64,000 nt of DNA from Priestia megaterium (lineage in GTDB: Bacteria; Bacillota; Bacilli; Bacillales; Bacillaceae_H). The notes beneath the pieces are model-generated. The model was not told the origin of the DNA. It did no database searches and was given only the letters and a program-made list of their open reading frames with translations. Made by a program: the position numbers and the translations under genes. The stretch is from the NCBI RefSeq assembly GCF_009497655.1, contig NZ_CP023317.1:2075501-2139500 (forward strand), in the 5' to 3' direction. Positions 16,419-24,996 of this stretch are shown piece by piece. Numbering within the stretch: the first letter of the stretch is position 1; the number at the start of each line of letters is the position of its first letter.

Positions 16419-17636
16419 ATGTCATTATTGTTAAGAAATCGAGCGGCGATTTTGCTGCTCATGCTAAATATTTTTATTATCTTTACGGGAATCGGTCTCG
16501 TTATTCCAATTATGCCAACCTATATGACGGAGCTTCATATCAACGGCAGCGTGATGGGGCTTTTAGTAGCGGTGTTTTCACTAACTCAATTTCTGTTTTC
16601 GCCTTTAGCGGGGCGATTATCAGATTCGTTAGGGAGAAAGAAAATTATTGTAGCGGGAATGATTGTTTTTGCCCTGTCTGAATGGTTCTTTGGTTCAGTG
16701 AGTACACCTCTTTTATTATTTGTATCCAGAATGCTAGGTGGGGTCGGGGCCGCGCTTATTATGCCTGCTGTTATGGCCTATACAGCGGACGTGACGTCTG
16801 CTAAAGAACGCGCTAAAGGAATGGGCTATGTGACGGCAGCGATTACAACAGGATTTATTATCGGGCCCGGTATTGGAGGCTTTTTAGCTGAATACGGCAT
16901 GCGCGTGCCATTTTACATGGCCGCAGTAGCAGGAGGCTTGGCTGCAGTGATTACGCTTTTTGTTTTGCCGGAGTCTCGTCCTGTACAAGGTCATGCTGTT
17001 TCAAACAATGAGAATCCAAAAGAAGATCGGCTGCTACTGCAGCTTATGAATTCCTACAAAGAACCTTATTTTTTAAGTTTAATTATCGTTTTTGTGACAT
17101 CGTTTGGATTATCCAATTATGAAACGATCTTTTCACTATTTGTTGATCATAAATTTAGCTTTACGCCAAAAGATATTGCGTTTGTTATTACGTTTGGCTC
17201 TATTGCAGGGGCTGTTGTGCAGGTTACGATTTTTGGCTGGATTTTAAATAAATTCGGTGAAAAAAGAGTGATTTCGTTTTGCTTGATGATGACGGGACTT
17301 TTTATTTTACTTACACTATTTGTGCACACGTACTGGCTTATTATTGTTGTGACATTTATCGTCTTTTTAGCAACAGATATTTTACGTCCGGCAATCAGCA
17401 CGCAAATGTCGATGATGGCACAAGACGACCAAGGGTATGTAGCCGGACTAAATTCTGCTTATACAAGTCTTGGTAATATTATTGGACCTGTTGTAGCAGG
17501 CTTTCTTTTTGATATAAACATTAATTACCCGTACGTATCAGCTGCACTTGTACTGCTGCTTTGTTTTCTTTTATCTTTAAGAGCAGGAAAGGACCGAAAA
17601 ACAGCTGTGAGAAATCAAGCGATTCAAGAAAAATGA
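16419..17636 (+). CDS. MFS multidrug efflux transporter (Bmr/TetA-like, DHA1)
   Basis: A 405-residue, 12-helix proton antiporter. ATG 16419 has AGGAGG; the longer frame to 16368 is unsupported. The MFS motif A between helices 2 and 3 is visible as GRLSDSLGRKKIIV (about residue 66), and the DHA1 motif C as GFIIGPGIGGFLAEYG in helix 5, which marks exporters. AGLNSAYTSLGNIIGPVVAG lies in the C-terminal half. It is controlled by the adjacent TetR protein through the shared operator. The drug range is not predictable from sequence. Confidence 0.93.
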   Translation: MSLLLRNRAAILLLMLNIFIIFTGIGLVIPIMPTYMTELHINGSVMGLLVAVFSLTQFLFSPLAGRLSDSLGRKKIIVAGMIVFALSEWFFGSVSTPLLLFVSRMLGGVGAALIMPAVMAYTADVTSAKERAKGMGYVTAAITTGFIIGPGIGGFLAEYGMRVPFYMAAVAGGLAAVITLFVLPESRPVQGHAVSNNENPKEDRLLLQLMNSYKEPYFLSLIIVFVTSFGLSNYETIFSLFVDHKFSFTPKDIAFVITFGSIAGAVVQVTIFGWILNKFGEKRVISFCLMMTGLFILLTLFVHTYWLIIVVTFIVFLATDILRPAISTQMSMMAQDDQGYVAGLNSAYTSLGNIIGPVVAGFLFDININYPYVSAALVLLLCFLLSLRAGKDRKTAVRNQAIQEK

Positions 17637-17656
17637 TAGAATTTTTAGGGGATAGA

Positions 17657-17687
17657 AGACCTCCAGTAGTTTACTGGAGGTCTTTTA
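17657..17687 (+). terminator. Rho-independent terminator of the efflux unit
   Basis: Stem AGACCTCCAGTA / TACTGGAGGTCT with T run, 20 bases after the MFS stop codon. Confidence 0.9.
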
Positions 17688-17772
17688 ATGATGCTTTTAG
17701 TAAAGCTGTAAGATTTACAACACCACTCAGCCTATAGCGAAGCTTTATTTTATGGGCAAAACAGTGAAATGG

Positions 17773-17801
17773 TTGCAAATAAAAAAGGTTAATAGTAAAC
17801 T
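17773..17801 (+). promoter_or_regulatory. SigA-type promoter of the thiM-thiE operon
   Basis: TTGCAA (17773-17778) and TAAACT (17796-17801) with 17-base spacing, just upstream of the TPP aptamer. Confidence 0.55.
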
Positions 17802-17809
17802 TTAAACGT

Positions 17810-17950
17810 AACAAGAATAGTATGGGAGCTTGCGCGGGGCAGGCTGAGAGTACAGGGGCGCCTGTTGACCATTTGAACCTGTTGGATAATGCCAGCGCAG
17901 GGAATGTGAGTACATACCAAAGCACTTTGCGCATGCAAGGTGCTTTTTTG
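17810..17950 (+). promoter_or_regulatory. TPP riboswitch with terminator, controls thiM-thiE
   Basis: The aptamer spans about 17823-17910: GGGGCAGGCTGAGAG followed by TTGAACCTGTTGGATAATGCC and AGCGCAGGGAA, the conserved THI box. Its terminator is AAGCACTTTGC / GCAAGGTGCTT with a T6 run (17919-17948). The element faces thiM, so high TPP should end transcription before the kinase. Confidence 0.96.
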
Positions 17951-17995
17951 TCTTTTTTTTGCAGTGTTAAAACTAAATGAAAAGAGTGAGAGAAC

Positions 17996-18802
17996 ATGGA
18001 TATTAGTAAAATTTCAGCTCAATTAGAAAAAGTAAGAGATACAAGTCCGCTTGTTCATAATATTACGAATGTTGTGGTAACAAATTTTACAGCAAATGGA
18101 CTGCTTGCCCTAGGAGCGTCACCTGTTATGGCTTATGCGAAGGAAGAAGTGGCTGATATGGCTCGAATCGCCGGAGCGCTTGTCTTAAATATGGGTACAC
18201 TGACGGCTCAAGAAGTAGAAGCGATGAGAATAGCAGGAAAATCAGCAAATGAAAATGGCGTGCCGGTTATTTTCGATCCTGTAGGAGCCGGAGCGACACC
18301 GTTTCGTACAGAAGTAGCATGTCAGCTTGTAGAAGAATTAAATATTGCAGTTATTCGTGGTAACGCTGCTGAAGTTGCGAATGTAGTAGGCGAGTCATGG
18401 CTCATTAAAGGCGTTGATTCATTAGAAGGGCAAGGAGACGTCATTGAACTTGCTGAGAAAGCGGCGAACAAATTAGATACAGTGATTGTTATTACGGGTA
18501 AACAAGATGTAATCACCGATGGAAACACAACGTATACAGTAGACAACGGTCACCCGTTATTTACGAAAGTGACGGGGACTGGATGTCTGTTGACATCAAT
18601 TATAGGAGCTTTCGCTGCTGTAGAAAAAGAATATGTCGAGGCAAGCGTTGCTGCTTTAAGTTTTTACGGAGTGGCAGGTGAAATCGCCGCAGCGAAAAAA
18701 GGTGAAGAAGGGCCGGGAAGCTTTCAAATTGAGCTCTTAAACCAGCTTCATCTTTTATCTGGGCAGGATATTGAATCATATGCAAGAGTACATCAACGTT
18801 AA
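17996..18802 (+). CDS. thiM: Hydroxyethylthiazole kinase
   Basis: A 268-residue ribokinase-fold enzyme that phosphorylates 4-methyl-5-(2-hydroxyethyl)thiazole for thiamine salvage. Family blocks are [57 protein letters not shown] and, at the active site, [16 protein letters not shown] with the catalytic Cys. The length matches B. subtilis ThiM (272). It is the first gene behind the TPP riboswitch; thiE starts 13 bases after its stop. Confidence 0.97.
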   Translation: MDISKISAQLEKVRDTSPLVHNITNVVVTNFTANGLLALGASPVMAYAKEEVADMARIAGALVLNMGTLTAQEVEAMRIAGKSANENGVPVIFDPVGAGATPFRTEVACQLVEELNIAVIRGNAAEVANVVGESWLIKGVDSLEGQGDVIELAEKAANKLDTVIVITGKQDVITDGNTTYTVDNGHPLFTKVTGTGCLLTSIIGAFAAVEKEYVEASVAALSFYGVAGEIAAAKKGEEGPGSFQIELLNQLHLLSGQDIESYARVHQR

Positions 18803-18815
18803 AAGGAGCCGGAAA

Positions 18816-19460
18816 ATGACAAACGAAGAAATCAAAAAGCTGCTGAAAGTTTATTTTATAATGGGCAGCAATAACTGTACAAAAAATCCGAAAGAAGTAT
18901 TAAAAGAAGCAATTGAAGGCGGCGTTACCGTGTTTCAATTTCGTGAAAAAGGCGAAGGTGCACTAAAAGGAGAAGCGAAATATCAGCTGGCGAAAGAACT
19001 TCAGCAAATTTGTCAGCAGCACAACGTTCCTTTTGTTGTGAATGATGATCTTGACTTAGCGATCCGTTTACAAGCAGATGGCGTTCATATTGGACAAGAA
19101 GATGAAAAAGCTCATATTGTTCGAGAAAAAATAGGAAAAGGAATTGTGGGCGTCTCTGTTCATAATGTACAAGAGCTGCAGCAAGCCATAAAAGACGGGG
19201 CGGATTATGTAGGAATGGGACCTGTTTTTCCTACTTCTACAAAAAAAGACGCAAAAGCAGTGCAAGGTACAAAATTAATTGAAGAAGTGCGAAACCAGAA
19301 TATTGACTTTCCAATTGTAGGAATCGGTGGCATCACGCCTGAAAATGCCAAACAAGTAGTAGAAGCAGGTGCAGATGGTGTTTCTATTATTACCGCGATT
19401 AGCTTAGCAGCGTCTCCAAAAGAAAAAGCAGCTCAATTGAAAGAAGCGGTAGGAAAATAA
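18816..19460 (+). CDS. thiE: Thiamine-phosphate synthase
   Basis: Joins HMP pyrophosphate and thiazole phosphate to give thiamine phosphate. ATG 18816 has AAAAGGAG upstream; the open frame upstream to 18771 overlaps thiM and is unsupported. The 214-residue TIM barrel shows [11 protein letters not shown] (pyrophosphate site), [49 protein letters not shown] and [13 protein letters not shown]. No thiD kinase is in the operon, so HMP phosphorylation must be encoded elsewhere. It shares TPP control with thiM. Confidence 0.97.
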   Translation: MTNEEIKKLLKVYFIMGSNNCTKNPKEVLKEAIEGGVTVFQFREKGEGALKGEAKYQLAKELQQICQQHNVPFVVNDDLDLAIRLQADGVHIGQEDEKAHIVREKIGKGIVGVSVHNVQELQQAIKDGADYVGMGPVFPTSTKKDAKAVQGTKLIEEVRNQNIDFPIVGIGGITPENAKQVVEAGADGVSIITAISLAASPKEKAAQLKEAVGK

Positions 19461-19487
19461 AAAAAGCGCACAGTGTGCGCTTTTTTA
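19461..19487 (+). terminator. Rho-independent terminator after thiE, bidirectional
   Basis: Stem AAAGCGCAC / GTGCGCTTT with A and T runs, between convergent thiE and the PPOX-fold gene. Confidence 0.9.
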
Positions 19488-19916
19488 TTATAGCTGAACG
19501 GTTTGAGGAGTTTCTTCGCCTTCATTCATAAAGCGAATTTCGTTTGGTGTAATTTCCAGAACAACATACTCAGGGTCATTTGGACCGTCAAACCATTCTT
19601 TCATGTGATCGTTCCATATACGTCCTTTTAATTGATCACCGGTACGAAGAACAGCTGTCCCGGATAATTCTAAGTATTGATCGCCATATCCTTCGCCGCT
19701 GTAGCCCAATAGTACGTGCACGTTCGGATTGGCTTCGATTTCTTCTGCCTTATGTGTATTGATATTTGTTGGTGTGTAAAGAGCGATACCATCTTCATCG
19801 CTGAAAAATGTCATATAGCGAGAGTGGGGTTTGTTGTTTACAACTGTGGCTAATGTTCCTACACGATTTCCTTCTAATACTTCATTTACTTTTTTAGCAA
19901 TTTTTTGTTCATTCAT
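19488..19916 (-). CDS. Pyridoxamine 5'-phosphate oxidase-fold protein (general stress protein 26-like)
   Basis: A 142-residue split-barrel flavin-binding-type protein. ATG 19916 (MNEQKIAKKVNEVLEG) lies nine bases after GGAG; the ATG three codons earlier is too close. GTLATVVNNKPHSRYMTFF, ALYTPTNINTHKAEEIEANP and HVLLGYSGEGYGDQYLEL match the YdaG/GSP26 group of PPOX-fold proteins. These proteins bind FMN or F420-like cofactors, but their substrates are mostly unknown, and PNP oxidase activity should not be assumed. The length is normal. It is monocistronic, upstream of the 6S-like RNA. Confidence 0.88.
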   Translation of the reverse strand: MNEQKIAKKVNEVLEGNRVGTLATVVNNKPHSRYMTFFSDEDGIALYTPTNINTHKAEEIEANPNVHVLLGYSGEGYGDQYLELSGTAVLRTGDQLKGRIWNDHMKEWFDGPNDPEYVVLEITPNEIRFMNEGEETPQTVQL

Positions 19917-20033
19917 TTTATCCATCTCCTTTATTACTTTTTATGTTCCTCAATCGAAGATAAATAAAACATACATGTCTAAAAAAAATATAAGTTAACA
20001 ATAAAATAATTATGTAAACTAATAAATAAAAAA

Positions 20034-20214
20034 ATAAAAAAAGCTAGCTACAGCTAACTAAAAAATAAGCCCGCACTGCCGTAACCCTAAGTGTCTTAAA
20101 TACCCAGATCTACTAGGTGGGTGCCCTCATAGCCGGGTTTAGCGTCCCAAGAAGGGCGTGCTATCTGCAGCTAAATTTTGAGCTCCCTTTTAACACTCAA
20201 AGGTTTAAGACAAC
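20034..20214 (-). ncRNA. Probable 6S RNA (RNA polymerase regulator)
   Basis: On the minus strand a -10 element TATACT (20218-20223) is followed by a GC-richer, highly self-complementary region of about 180 bases. It ends in a terminator (stem AGTTAGC / GCTAGCT, then T7). The arms pair end to end: AAACCTTTGAGTGTT near the 5' end with GACACTTAGGGTTA near the 3' end, giving a long rod with a central bubble. The bubble side carries CACCCACCTAGT, resembling the product-RNA template region of B. subtilis 6S-1. No coding frame fits. A covariance-model search was not possible. Confidence 0.6.
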
Positions 20215-20350
20215 ATGAGTATACGCACAGCGCAGGTATGTATAACAAATGTAAATAAAATGCCGATATATAAATGTTTTCTAATTAATCAACTTTCATC
20301 GTACAAGAAATGATTATAACGGAATAATGAATGGAACGCAAGACTTTTAT

Positions 20351-20971
20351 TTAAAGTTTTTCTTCTCTAACATCTTGGCGGTTATGCCGTAACAAAATAA
20401 AAAAAGGGCCCGCAACTGGAATGAAACATGAGAGAAGGTAAGGCCGGGATGCTATCTTTTCTTTTGTCATAACGGAATAAGAAAGCCACGTTAAAACAAA
20501 AAAATCAGCGGTCATCACCCTAACAAGCTGTGACTGCATAAAAGCATCTTCATAAGCTCTTATTGAACCTATGGATAGTCCGTATACGTAACCAGCAATC
20601 GTGAGTGCTAAGCATAGTCCAATCCATAGACGAGAAGAAATGATGGCAATGAAACGTGAAGGAATACGCGAACGTGTTCGAACTTTTTGTCCTTTCCAAT
20701 GATAATAGAACAAAAGAGAAAAAGCTCCAAGCGCAAATGATAGGAGAGAAAATGGCCATCCAGGCAGTTTGTACGTATCTTTTTTACAAATCATTACCAT
20801 GAACAATACTGGGAAAAGTCCTAAAAAAGAGAATACCATAACTACGAGCGGATCTACCTGTTGAAAATTTCCTGTGACAAGGTTTTTAAACAGCATATCA
20901 TCAGCGGCGCTTGCTCCCGGAGCTAGCAGAAAGGCGTATAGTACAAGCATAGTCCATACAATGATGTACAT
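20351..20971 (-). CDS. Polytopic membrane protein of unknown function
   Basis: A 206-residue protein with about six hydrophobic segments. An N-terminal signal-like helix (VWTMLVLYAFLLAPGASAAD) is followed by a short extracellular loop and several helices, including PLVVMVFSFLGLFPVLFMVM, FSLLSFALGAFSLLFYY and SCFIPVAGPFFILLRHN. AAGGAGTTGAGAAT precedes ATG. The pattern of helix 1 with AxA followed by a loop and a late WLSYSVM segment resembles uncharacterised membrane proteins shared by bacilli and cyanobacteria, but I do not recognise a named family. It is monocistronic. Confidence 0.75.
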   Translation of the reverse strand: MYIIVWTMLVLYAFLLAPGASAADDMLFKNLVTGNFQQVDPLVVMVFSFLGLFPVLFMVMICKKDTYKLPGWPFSLLSFALGAFSLLFYYHWKGQKVRTRSRIPSRFIAIISSRLWIGLCLALTIAGYVYGLSIGSIRAYEDAFMQSQLVRVMTADFFVLTWLSYSVMTKEKIASRPYLLSCFIPVAGPFFILLRHNRQDVREEKL

Positions 20972-21124
20972 ATTCTCAACTCCTTTTAATTGTTTTAGTA
21001 TACAAAAACCATTTCAGTATATTTCCCCGTTTTGTGATGAAGGGAAACGCTTGAAACTCTTCTTTAATTAGGTGTAATATTACACTAAAGACATGTGCGT
21101 GTATAGAAAGAAAGGGCTGTAAAA

Positions 21125-21577
21125 ATGGATAAACAAGAAGTGATTAAATCCGTATCGGATAAAATACGATTAATTCGTTTAGAAAGAAACTATTCACAAG
21201 ACAGAATGGCTGAAGTTATTGGTATTTCAAAAAAAACATTGGTTCAAATTGAAAAAGGGCGCACGGAAGCAGGGTGGACGACCACTGTTGCAGTATGCGG
21301 TTTGTTTCGTGACAGTGAAATCCTTCAATCGGTTTTAGGAGACGTCCCCTTAGAAGTAGTAGAAATCATTGCTCATAACGGCGTATCTTCTCCAAAAGAT
21401 AAAACGCTCGGAGGAAGAGTATGGTGGAAAGAGATTCAAAAAGAAGGTTCTTTTCGTCTGCAGCAAAATATGATTAGTCAGCACTATCGTATTTTAGATG
21501 ACCAAGACTATCGATGGTTTAGTTCATTTGATAAAAGCGAAGCTGTAGAAAGGTTTGAAGAATTAACCAAGAAATAA
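21125..21577 (+). CDS. XRE-family helix-turn-helix regulator
   Basis: A 150-residue protein. Residues about 12-65 are a Cro/C1-type helix-turn-helix: IRLIRLERNYSQDRMAEVIG, then ISKKTLVQIEKGRTEAGWTT. The C-terminal half (LGGRVWWKEIQKEGSFRLQQ, then HYRILDDQDYRWFSSFDKSE) is a compact domain I cannot name, without membrane segments. AAAGGGCTGTAAAA precedes ATG. The gene is convergent with the anti-sigma gene and shares its terminator. Its target is unknown; no clear palindrome lies in its short upstream region. Confidence 0.82.
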   Translation: MDKQEVIKSVSDKIRLIRLERNYSQDRMAEVIGISKKTLVQIEKGRTEAGWTTTVAVCGLFRDSEILQSVLGDVPLEVVEIIAHNGVSSPKDKTLGGRVWWKEIQKEGSFRLQQNMISQHYRILDDQDYRWFSSFDKSEAVERFEELTKK

Positions 21578-21578
21578 A

Positions 21579-21607
21579 AACAAGCACTTGTTTTCAAGTG
21601 CTTGTTA
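21579..21607 (+). terminator. Bidirectional terminator between XRE and anti-sigma genes
   Basis: Stem ACAAGCACTTG / CAAGTGCTTGT. It also contains the last codon and stop of the anti-sigma factor gene on the minus strand. Confidence 0.8.
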
Positions 21608-22795
21608 CTGATTCATTAACGTGCCGGATGAAGGGCGGTTGAACCAATTCCATAGCTCTACATCTCCAAGTGACGCGTAGGTGATAGACGGATCGTTTTT
21701 TAATTTCAGCAGCTTTTTGGTAGGTCCTGTAATCACAACGCCGTACACACCGACTCCATGTTTCTTTACATAAGAATATCGCTGCTTTAGCAACAAATCG
21801 GAATGGTCTAGCTGACGAACTTTTTGGACTGTTTCTTCATTATCGGCTAATAGTTTCATCATATCTAAAACGTTCGACTTGCTAGTAGAGTGCGTTTGAT
21901 TTCCTTTGTGCTCGTAAGGCAAGTCTAAAAACTCTGGAAAGCCAAATGTTGATGTTAAGTCAATTAATGGCTCATCTTTTGTGCTTGTTTTTTGTTCGTT
22001 CCCTGTATTAAGCGCGTACCAAGAGGTAGAAAAATCACGGCTGTCGATGGCATTCATTTTTTGCTGAACTTCTTTTAGCGAATACGTATTATCAAAAGAA
22101 ATAGCCACTTCGCTTACCGTTCCTTTTGGTAGGTTTTCTAATGCATTCCATGTTTCATTCGTCCATTCCTTATACTCTTTTGCATGCAGCTTTAGTTTTT
22201 TTGGATCAGGATAGACAAAGGAAAGGTTAAGGTCGTATTTACCACCAGAAAATTCTTTTTCTACACCGCTCGTTTTATCAAACAGCTGATGAAATGTAAA
22301 CGTCCCAATGGCCTGCTCTTCACGTCCAATTTGCTTATAAGCTTCCATTTGCGACTGCATTCGGAAAAAGGACTGTGTATCAGAAGTGGTTTCACGTATA
22401 TGAACGTTCGGAAAAGCAGATTCGATAGCCGCTTGATTGACGCTGTTTATGTATTCGGTTTTTGATTGATGATAATATACAATGGATAAAAAGCTGCCAA
22501 TCATCCATAGCAGAACCACAGAGCTAATGACAGTTGTCACATTTGAAAGGCGCTGCTTCCATTTGGCGATATAAATGGACTTTTTCACTTTTTTATTATC
22601 CAACATCGTATCGTCATTTAGTGAAGTAGTTGATGGAGTTGGCGATAACGGTTCATCTTCAGTTAGCAAGTGCTCTAAATGAGCTGAGCATGCTTCACAA
22701 TTTTCCGTATGTTGTTCAAGTGTTTCTGCTTCTTTGTCTGTCAAAGTGCCGTTTTTATATTTTTCCCATTGATGCTTCATATCTTGACAGCTCAT
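21605..22795 (-). CDS. Membrane anti-sigma factor with zinc-finger-like N-terminus (YhdL-like)
   Basis: A 396-residue protein. Residues 1-45 form a putative anti-sigma zinc finger, CQDMKHQWEKYK then HTENCEACSAHLEHL, with the HxxxCxxC arrangement. A single transmembrane helix lies at about residue 100 (VTTVISSVVLLWMIGSFLS), followed by a large extracellular domain. The C-terminal part resembles the Sigma_reg domains of Bacillus sigma-M-type regulators. Its ATG overlaps the sigma factor stop by four bases (ATGA), the usual arrangement for a coupled sigma/anti-sigma pair. It probably holds the sigma factor at the membrane until an envelope signal arrives. Confidence 0.88.
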   Translation of the reverse strand: MSCQDMKHQWEKYKNGTLTDKEAETLEQHTENCEACSAHLEHLLTEDEPLSPTPSTTSLNDDTMLDNKKVKKSIYIAKWKQRLSNVTTVISSVVLLWMIGSFLSIVYYHQSKTEYINSVNQAAIESAFPNVHIRETTSDTQSFFRMQSQMEAYKQIGREEQAIGTFTFHQLFDKTSGVEKEFSGGKYDLNLSFVYPDPKKLKLHAKEYKEWTNETWNALENLPKGTVSEVAISFDNTYSLKEVQQKMNAIDSRDFSTSWYALNTGNEQKTSTKDEPLIDLTSTFGFPEFLDLPYEHKGNQTHSTSKSNVLDMMKLLADNEETVQKVRQLDHSDLLLKQRYSYVKKHGVGVYGVVITGPTKKLLKLKNDPSITYASLGDVELWNWFNRPSSGTLMNQ

Positions 22796-23286
22796 CCGTC
22801 CTCTTCCTTTCTTTTTTTCAATTGTTGACGACCACGATACAAGTCCATTTTCACTTTTGACAGAGTAAAGCCAGTCATTTCTGCAATCTCTTCATATGTG
22901 AAGCCATGATAATCTCGTAACAGTACAATATTCTGCTTAGCCGGAGGCAAAGCAGATACATCAGAAAGCCAGCCGTCGATTTCACTTTGAATCATCACTT
23001 GTTCTTCAGCACTTGGCTGAGGAGTAAAGTGCCATTCTTCTATTTCGACAGTAGGGCGTTTTTTTTCTTTTCGATACCAGTCAATAAAGGCGTGATAAGC
23101 AATTTTGAACAGCCAAGGCTTTACTTCCTCGCCTTTATACGTTTCTAAGTGTAAAAGTGCCCGGTAAAAGGTCTCCTGCATTAAATCTTCCGCTGATTCT
23201 TTTCTGCGAGTAAGAGAGAGAAGATAGCGCAGCAAATCATGCATGTGCTGTTTATAAATGTGTTCAAAGTTATGCTGTTGTGCCAT
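22792..23286 (-). CDS. ECF RNA polymerase sigma factor, SigM-like
   Basis: A 164-residue ECF sigma factor containing only regions 2 and 4. Region 2 is LLRYLLSLTRRKESAEDLMQ, with ETFYRALLHL and KPWLFKIAYHAFIDWYRKEK. Region 4 is LPPAKQNIVLLRDYHGFTYE followed by EIAEMTGFTLSKVKMDLYRG. Overall it resembles B. subtilis SigM (163 residues), including KPWLF and FIDxxRK. GAAAGGGGGAG precedes ATG. An ECF-type promoter lies 22 bases upstream, consistent with autoregulation. Targets elsewhere in the genome cannot be seen. Confidence 0.92.
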   Translation of the reverse strand: MAQQHNFEHIYKQHMHDLLRYLLSLTRRKESAEDLMQETFYRALLHLETYKGEEVKPWLFKIAYHAFIDWYRKEKKRPTVEIEEWHFTPQPSAEEQVMIQSEIDGWLSDVSALPPAKQNIVLLRDYHGFTYEEIAEMTGFTLSKVKMDLYRGRQQLKKRKEEDG

Positions 23287-23307
23287 TTTCTCCCCCTTTC
23301 ATTTAAT

Positions 23308-23333
23308 CAACGCAATTTGTGGATAAAAGTTTC
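23308..23333 (-). promoter_or_regulatory. ECF-sigma promoter for the sigma/anti-sigma operon
   Basis: On the minus strand GAAAC (23333-23329), a 16-base spacer, then CGTT (23312-23309). This matches the AAC / CGT architecture of Bacillus ECF promoters and points to positive autoregulation. Confidence 0.7.
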
Positions 23334-23598
23334 GGTTTTTTTATCAAAAATCGTATGTAATAGATAAAAGATGCTTAAAATACGATATATAGCTTATCAT
23401 ACTAAAAAGAAAATCATATGAAATTCGACATAATTCCGTGTAATTTGTCATTTTTTTAAAAAACTAAAGGGTAATTGGTGTTCGAAGGAAACAGAAAATG
23501 TTATGATAGAACAAGGATGTGCTCTTACAAAAAACAGCTACATACATAATAAAAAATACAGCGTTTGTTTGCAGAATGAAAATGGACAAACACATGGT
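23334..23598 (+). other. Intergenic AT-rich region, nothing further identified
   Basis: Spacer between the ECF promoter and the SigB-type promoter. No ribosome-binding-site-supported frame or structured element was found. Confidence 0.4.
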
Positions 23599-23624
23599 GT
23601 TTAACCATCGATGTTTGTGGGAAA
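23599..23624 (+). promoter_or_regulatory. SigB-type general stress promoter
   Basis: GTTTAA (23599-23604), 14 bases, then GGGAAA (23619-23624). This fits the SigB consensus GTTTaa-N12-15-GGGwAw. It lies about 84 bases before the DUF2187 protein start. Confidence 0.7.
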
Positions 23625-23707
23625 ATAAACTAAGTATTTTCAACAAAAAGTAAATTAAATTGTGTTTTCACTTATAAAAAACACGGTAAATTGGAAAAGG
23701 TGGGGTC

Positions 23708-23938
23708 ATGATGGACGTAGAAAATACACAAGGTACAGAAGAACAAGCACCTAAAGTCAAGGCAGCTAAAGTTGGCGATACGATTCAGCCTAAAAAAGGC
23801 GACTATAAAGGATTTAAAGGAATTGTTATGGTAGTGCGAGACAATTCGGTTATCGTAGATTTTGGAAAAGATGCTGAAACGGGCGAATCCATGAAAACAG
23901 TCGTTAATCATAAAAACTATAAAATCGTAAAAAAGTAG
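23708..23938 (+). CDS. DUF2187 / YkvS-like small KOW-type protein
   Basis: A 76-residue protein with an acidic N-terminal extension (about 20 residues) and a C-terminal KOW-like beta fold: VGDTIQPKKGDYKGFKGIVM, then VRDNSVIVDFGKDAETGE. This is the DUF2187 pattern of B. subtilis YkvS (61 residues). AAAAGGTGGGGTC precedes ATG 23708; a second ATG follows at once. KOW domains often bind RNA or ribosomal proteins, but no function is established for this family. The SigB-like promoter suggests stress induction. Confidence 0.82.
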   Translation: MMDVENTQGTEEQAPKVKAAKVGDTIQPKKGDYKGFKGIVMVVRDNSVIVDFGKDAETGESMKTVVNHKNYKIVKK

Positions 23939-23959
23939 GTGAATAACCTACTTTTTTTT
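23931..23959 (+). terminator. Rho-independent terminator
   Basis: Stem AAAGTAGGT / ACCTACTTT with T8 run. The stem includes the end of the DUF2187 gene. Confidence 0.85.
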
Positions 23960-24094
23960 ACTGAATATATGTTTAAAGACGGCGATTTTTCTACCGGAAA
24001 CTTTAGAGAAACGCATAGGTAAAGCAATTCTTTGAGAAGAAGAATGTTTTTTAGTAAACTATAGAAAGTATGTAGAAAGAAAGGATTTTTTGTT

Positions 24095-24985
24095 ATGTCA
24101 ATTCAATTATCACAATTATCATTACCAAAAGAGGTTCTTTCGCTTTTAGCGAATCGTAAATATGAAAATCTGTCTCATGCTGATCAGCTATTAATCGGAA
24201 AAGGCGGCTATACAGCAGAAGAAGCAGATATTTTAGAAGATGCCATTATTGCCTTATCACTAGGGAAAAACGTACTTTTAAAAGGGCCAACAGGTTCAGG
24301 TAAAACAAAGCTTGCTGAAACGCTGTCGCATTTATTTTCTCAGCCGATGCATAGCGTTAACTGCTCGGTTGATTTAGATGCAGAAGCGCTGCTTGGCTTT
24401 AAAACAATTTCTGAACAAGAAGGGAAAACAGGTATCGAGTTTGTAGAAGGACCTGTTATTCAGGCAATGAAAAAAGGCCATTTATTATATATTGATGAAA
24501 TTAACATGGCGAAACCTGAAACGCTTCCTATTTTAAACGGGGTACTTGACTACCGGAAAATGATTACAAACCCATTCACTGGAGATGTAGTGCGCGGTCA
24601 GCAAACATTCGGCGTAATAGCGGCTATTAACGAAGGGTATGTTGGGACTGTTCCATTAAACGAAGCGTTAAAAAATCGTTTTGTTGTCATTGAAGTGCCA
24701 TATATTCAAGGGAGCAGCTTAAAGCAAGTTCTAATGTCTCAGTCTCAGTTAAAAGACGAAAAATTAATTGATAAATTTGTCACGCTCTCTGCAGATTTAA
24801 TTACTCAAGTTCAAAGCGGCCATGTATCAGAAGAAGCTGCGTCTATTCGTGCGCTTATTGATACGTGTGATTTAGCTCTTTATATGCCGCCTCTTCGCGC
24901 GATTAAACGCGGTATTATTGAAAAGCTAGAAGATGAAAGGGAAAAAGCCGCCATTCAAAATATTGCTGAAACATTATTTGAGTAA
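24095..24985 (+). CDS. yojN: MoxR/NorQ-type AAA+ ATPase (YojN-like)
   Basis: A 296-residue AAA+ protein of the MoxR/CbbQ/NorQ group. Walker A is [15 protein letters not shown] (about residue 65), Walker B is [20 protein letters not shown], sensor 1 lies in [20 protein letters not shown], and the arginine finger is in [10 protein letters not shown]. Such ATPases work with a von Willebrand factor A partner to insert metals or remodel target complexes. The partner gene follows after 11 bases. The pair matches B. subtilis YojN/YojO in size and order. No nitric oxide reductase or RuBisCO gene is nearby, so the target is unknown. Confidence 0.92.
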   Translation: MSIQLSQLSLPKEVLSLLANRKYENLSHADQLLIGKGGYTAEEADILEDAIIALSLGKNVLLKGPTGSGKTKLAETLSHLFSQPMHSVNCSVDLDAEALLGFKTISEQEGKTGIEFVEGPVIQAMKKGHLLYIDEINMAKPETLPILNGVLDYRKMITNPFTGDVVRGQQTFGVIAAINEGYVGTVPLNEALKNRFVVIEVPYIQGSSLKQVLMSQSQLKDEKLIDKFVTLSADLITQVQSGHVSEEAASIRALIDTCDLALYMPPLRAIKRGIIEKLEDEREKAAIQNIAETLFE

Positions 24986-24996
24986 GGAGTGGCGCT

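Noticed and set aside
19930-19975. SigB promoter before the PPOX-fold stress gene
   Set aside because: GTTTTA and GGAACA are present on the minus strand at about 15 bases, but two mismatches in a low-GC spacer are not enough.
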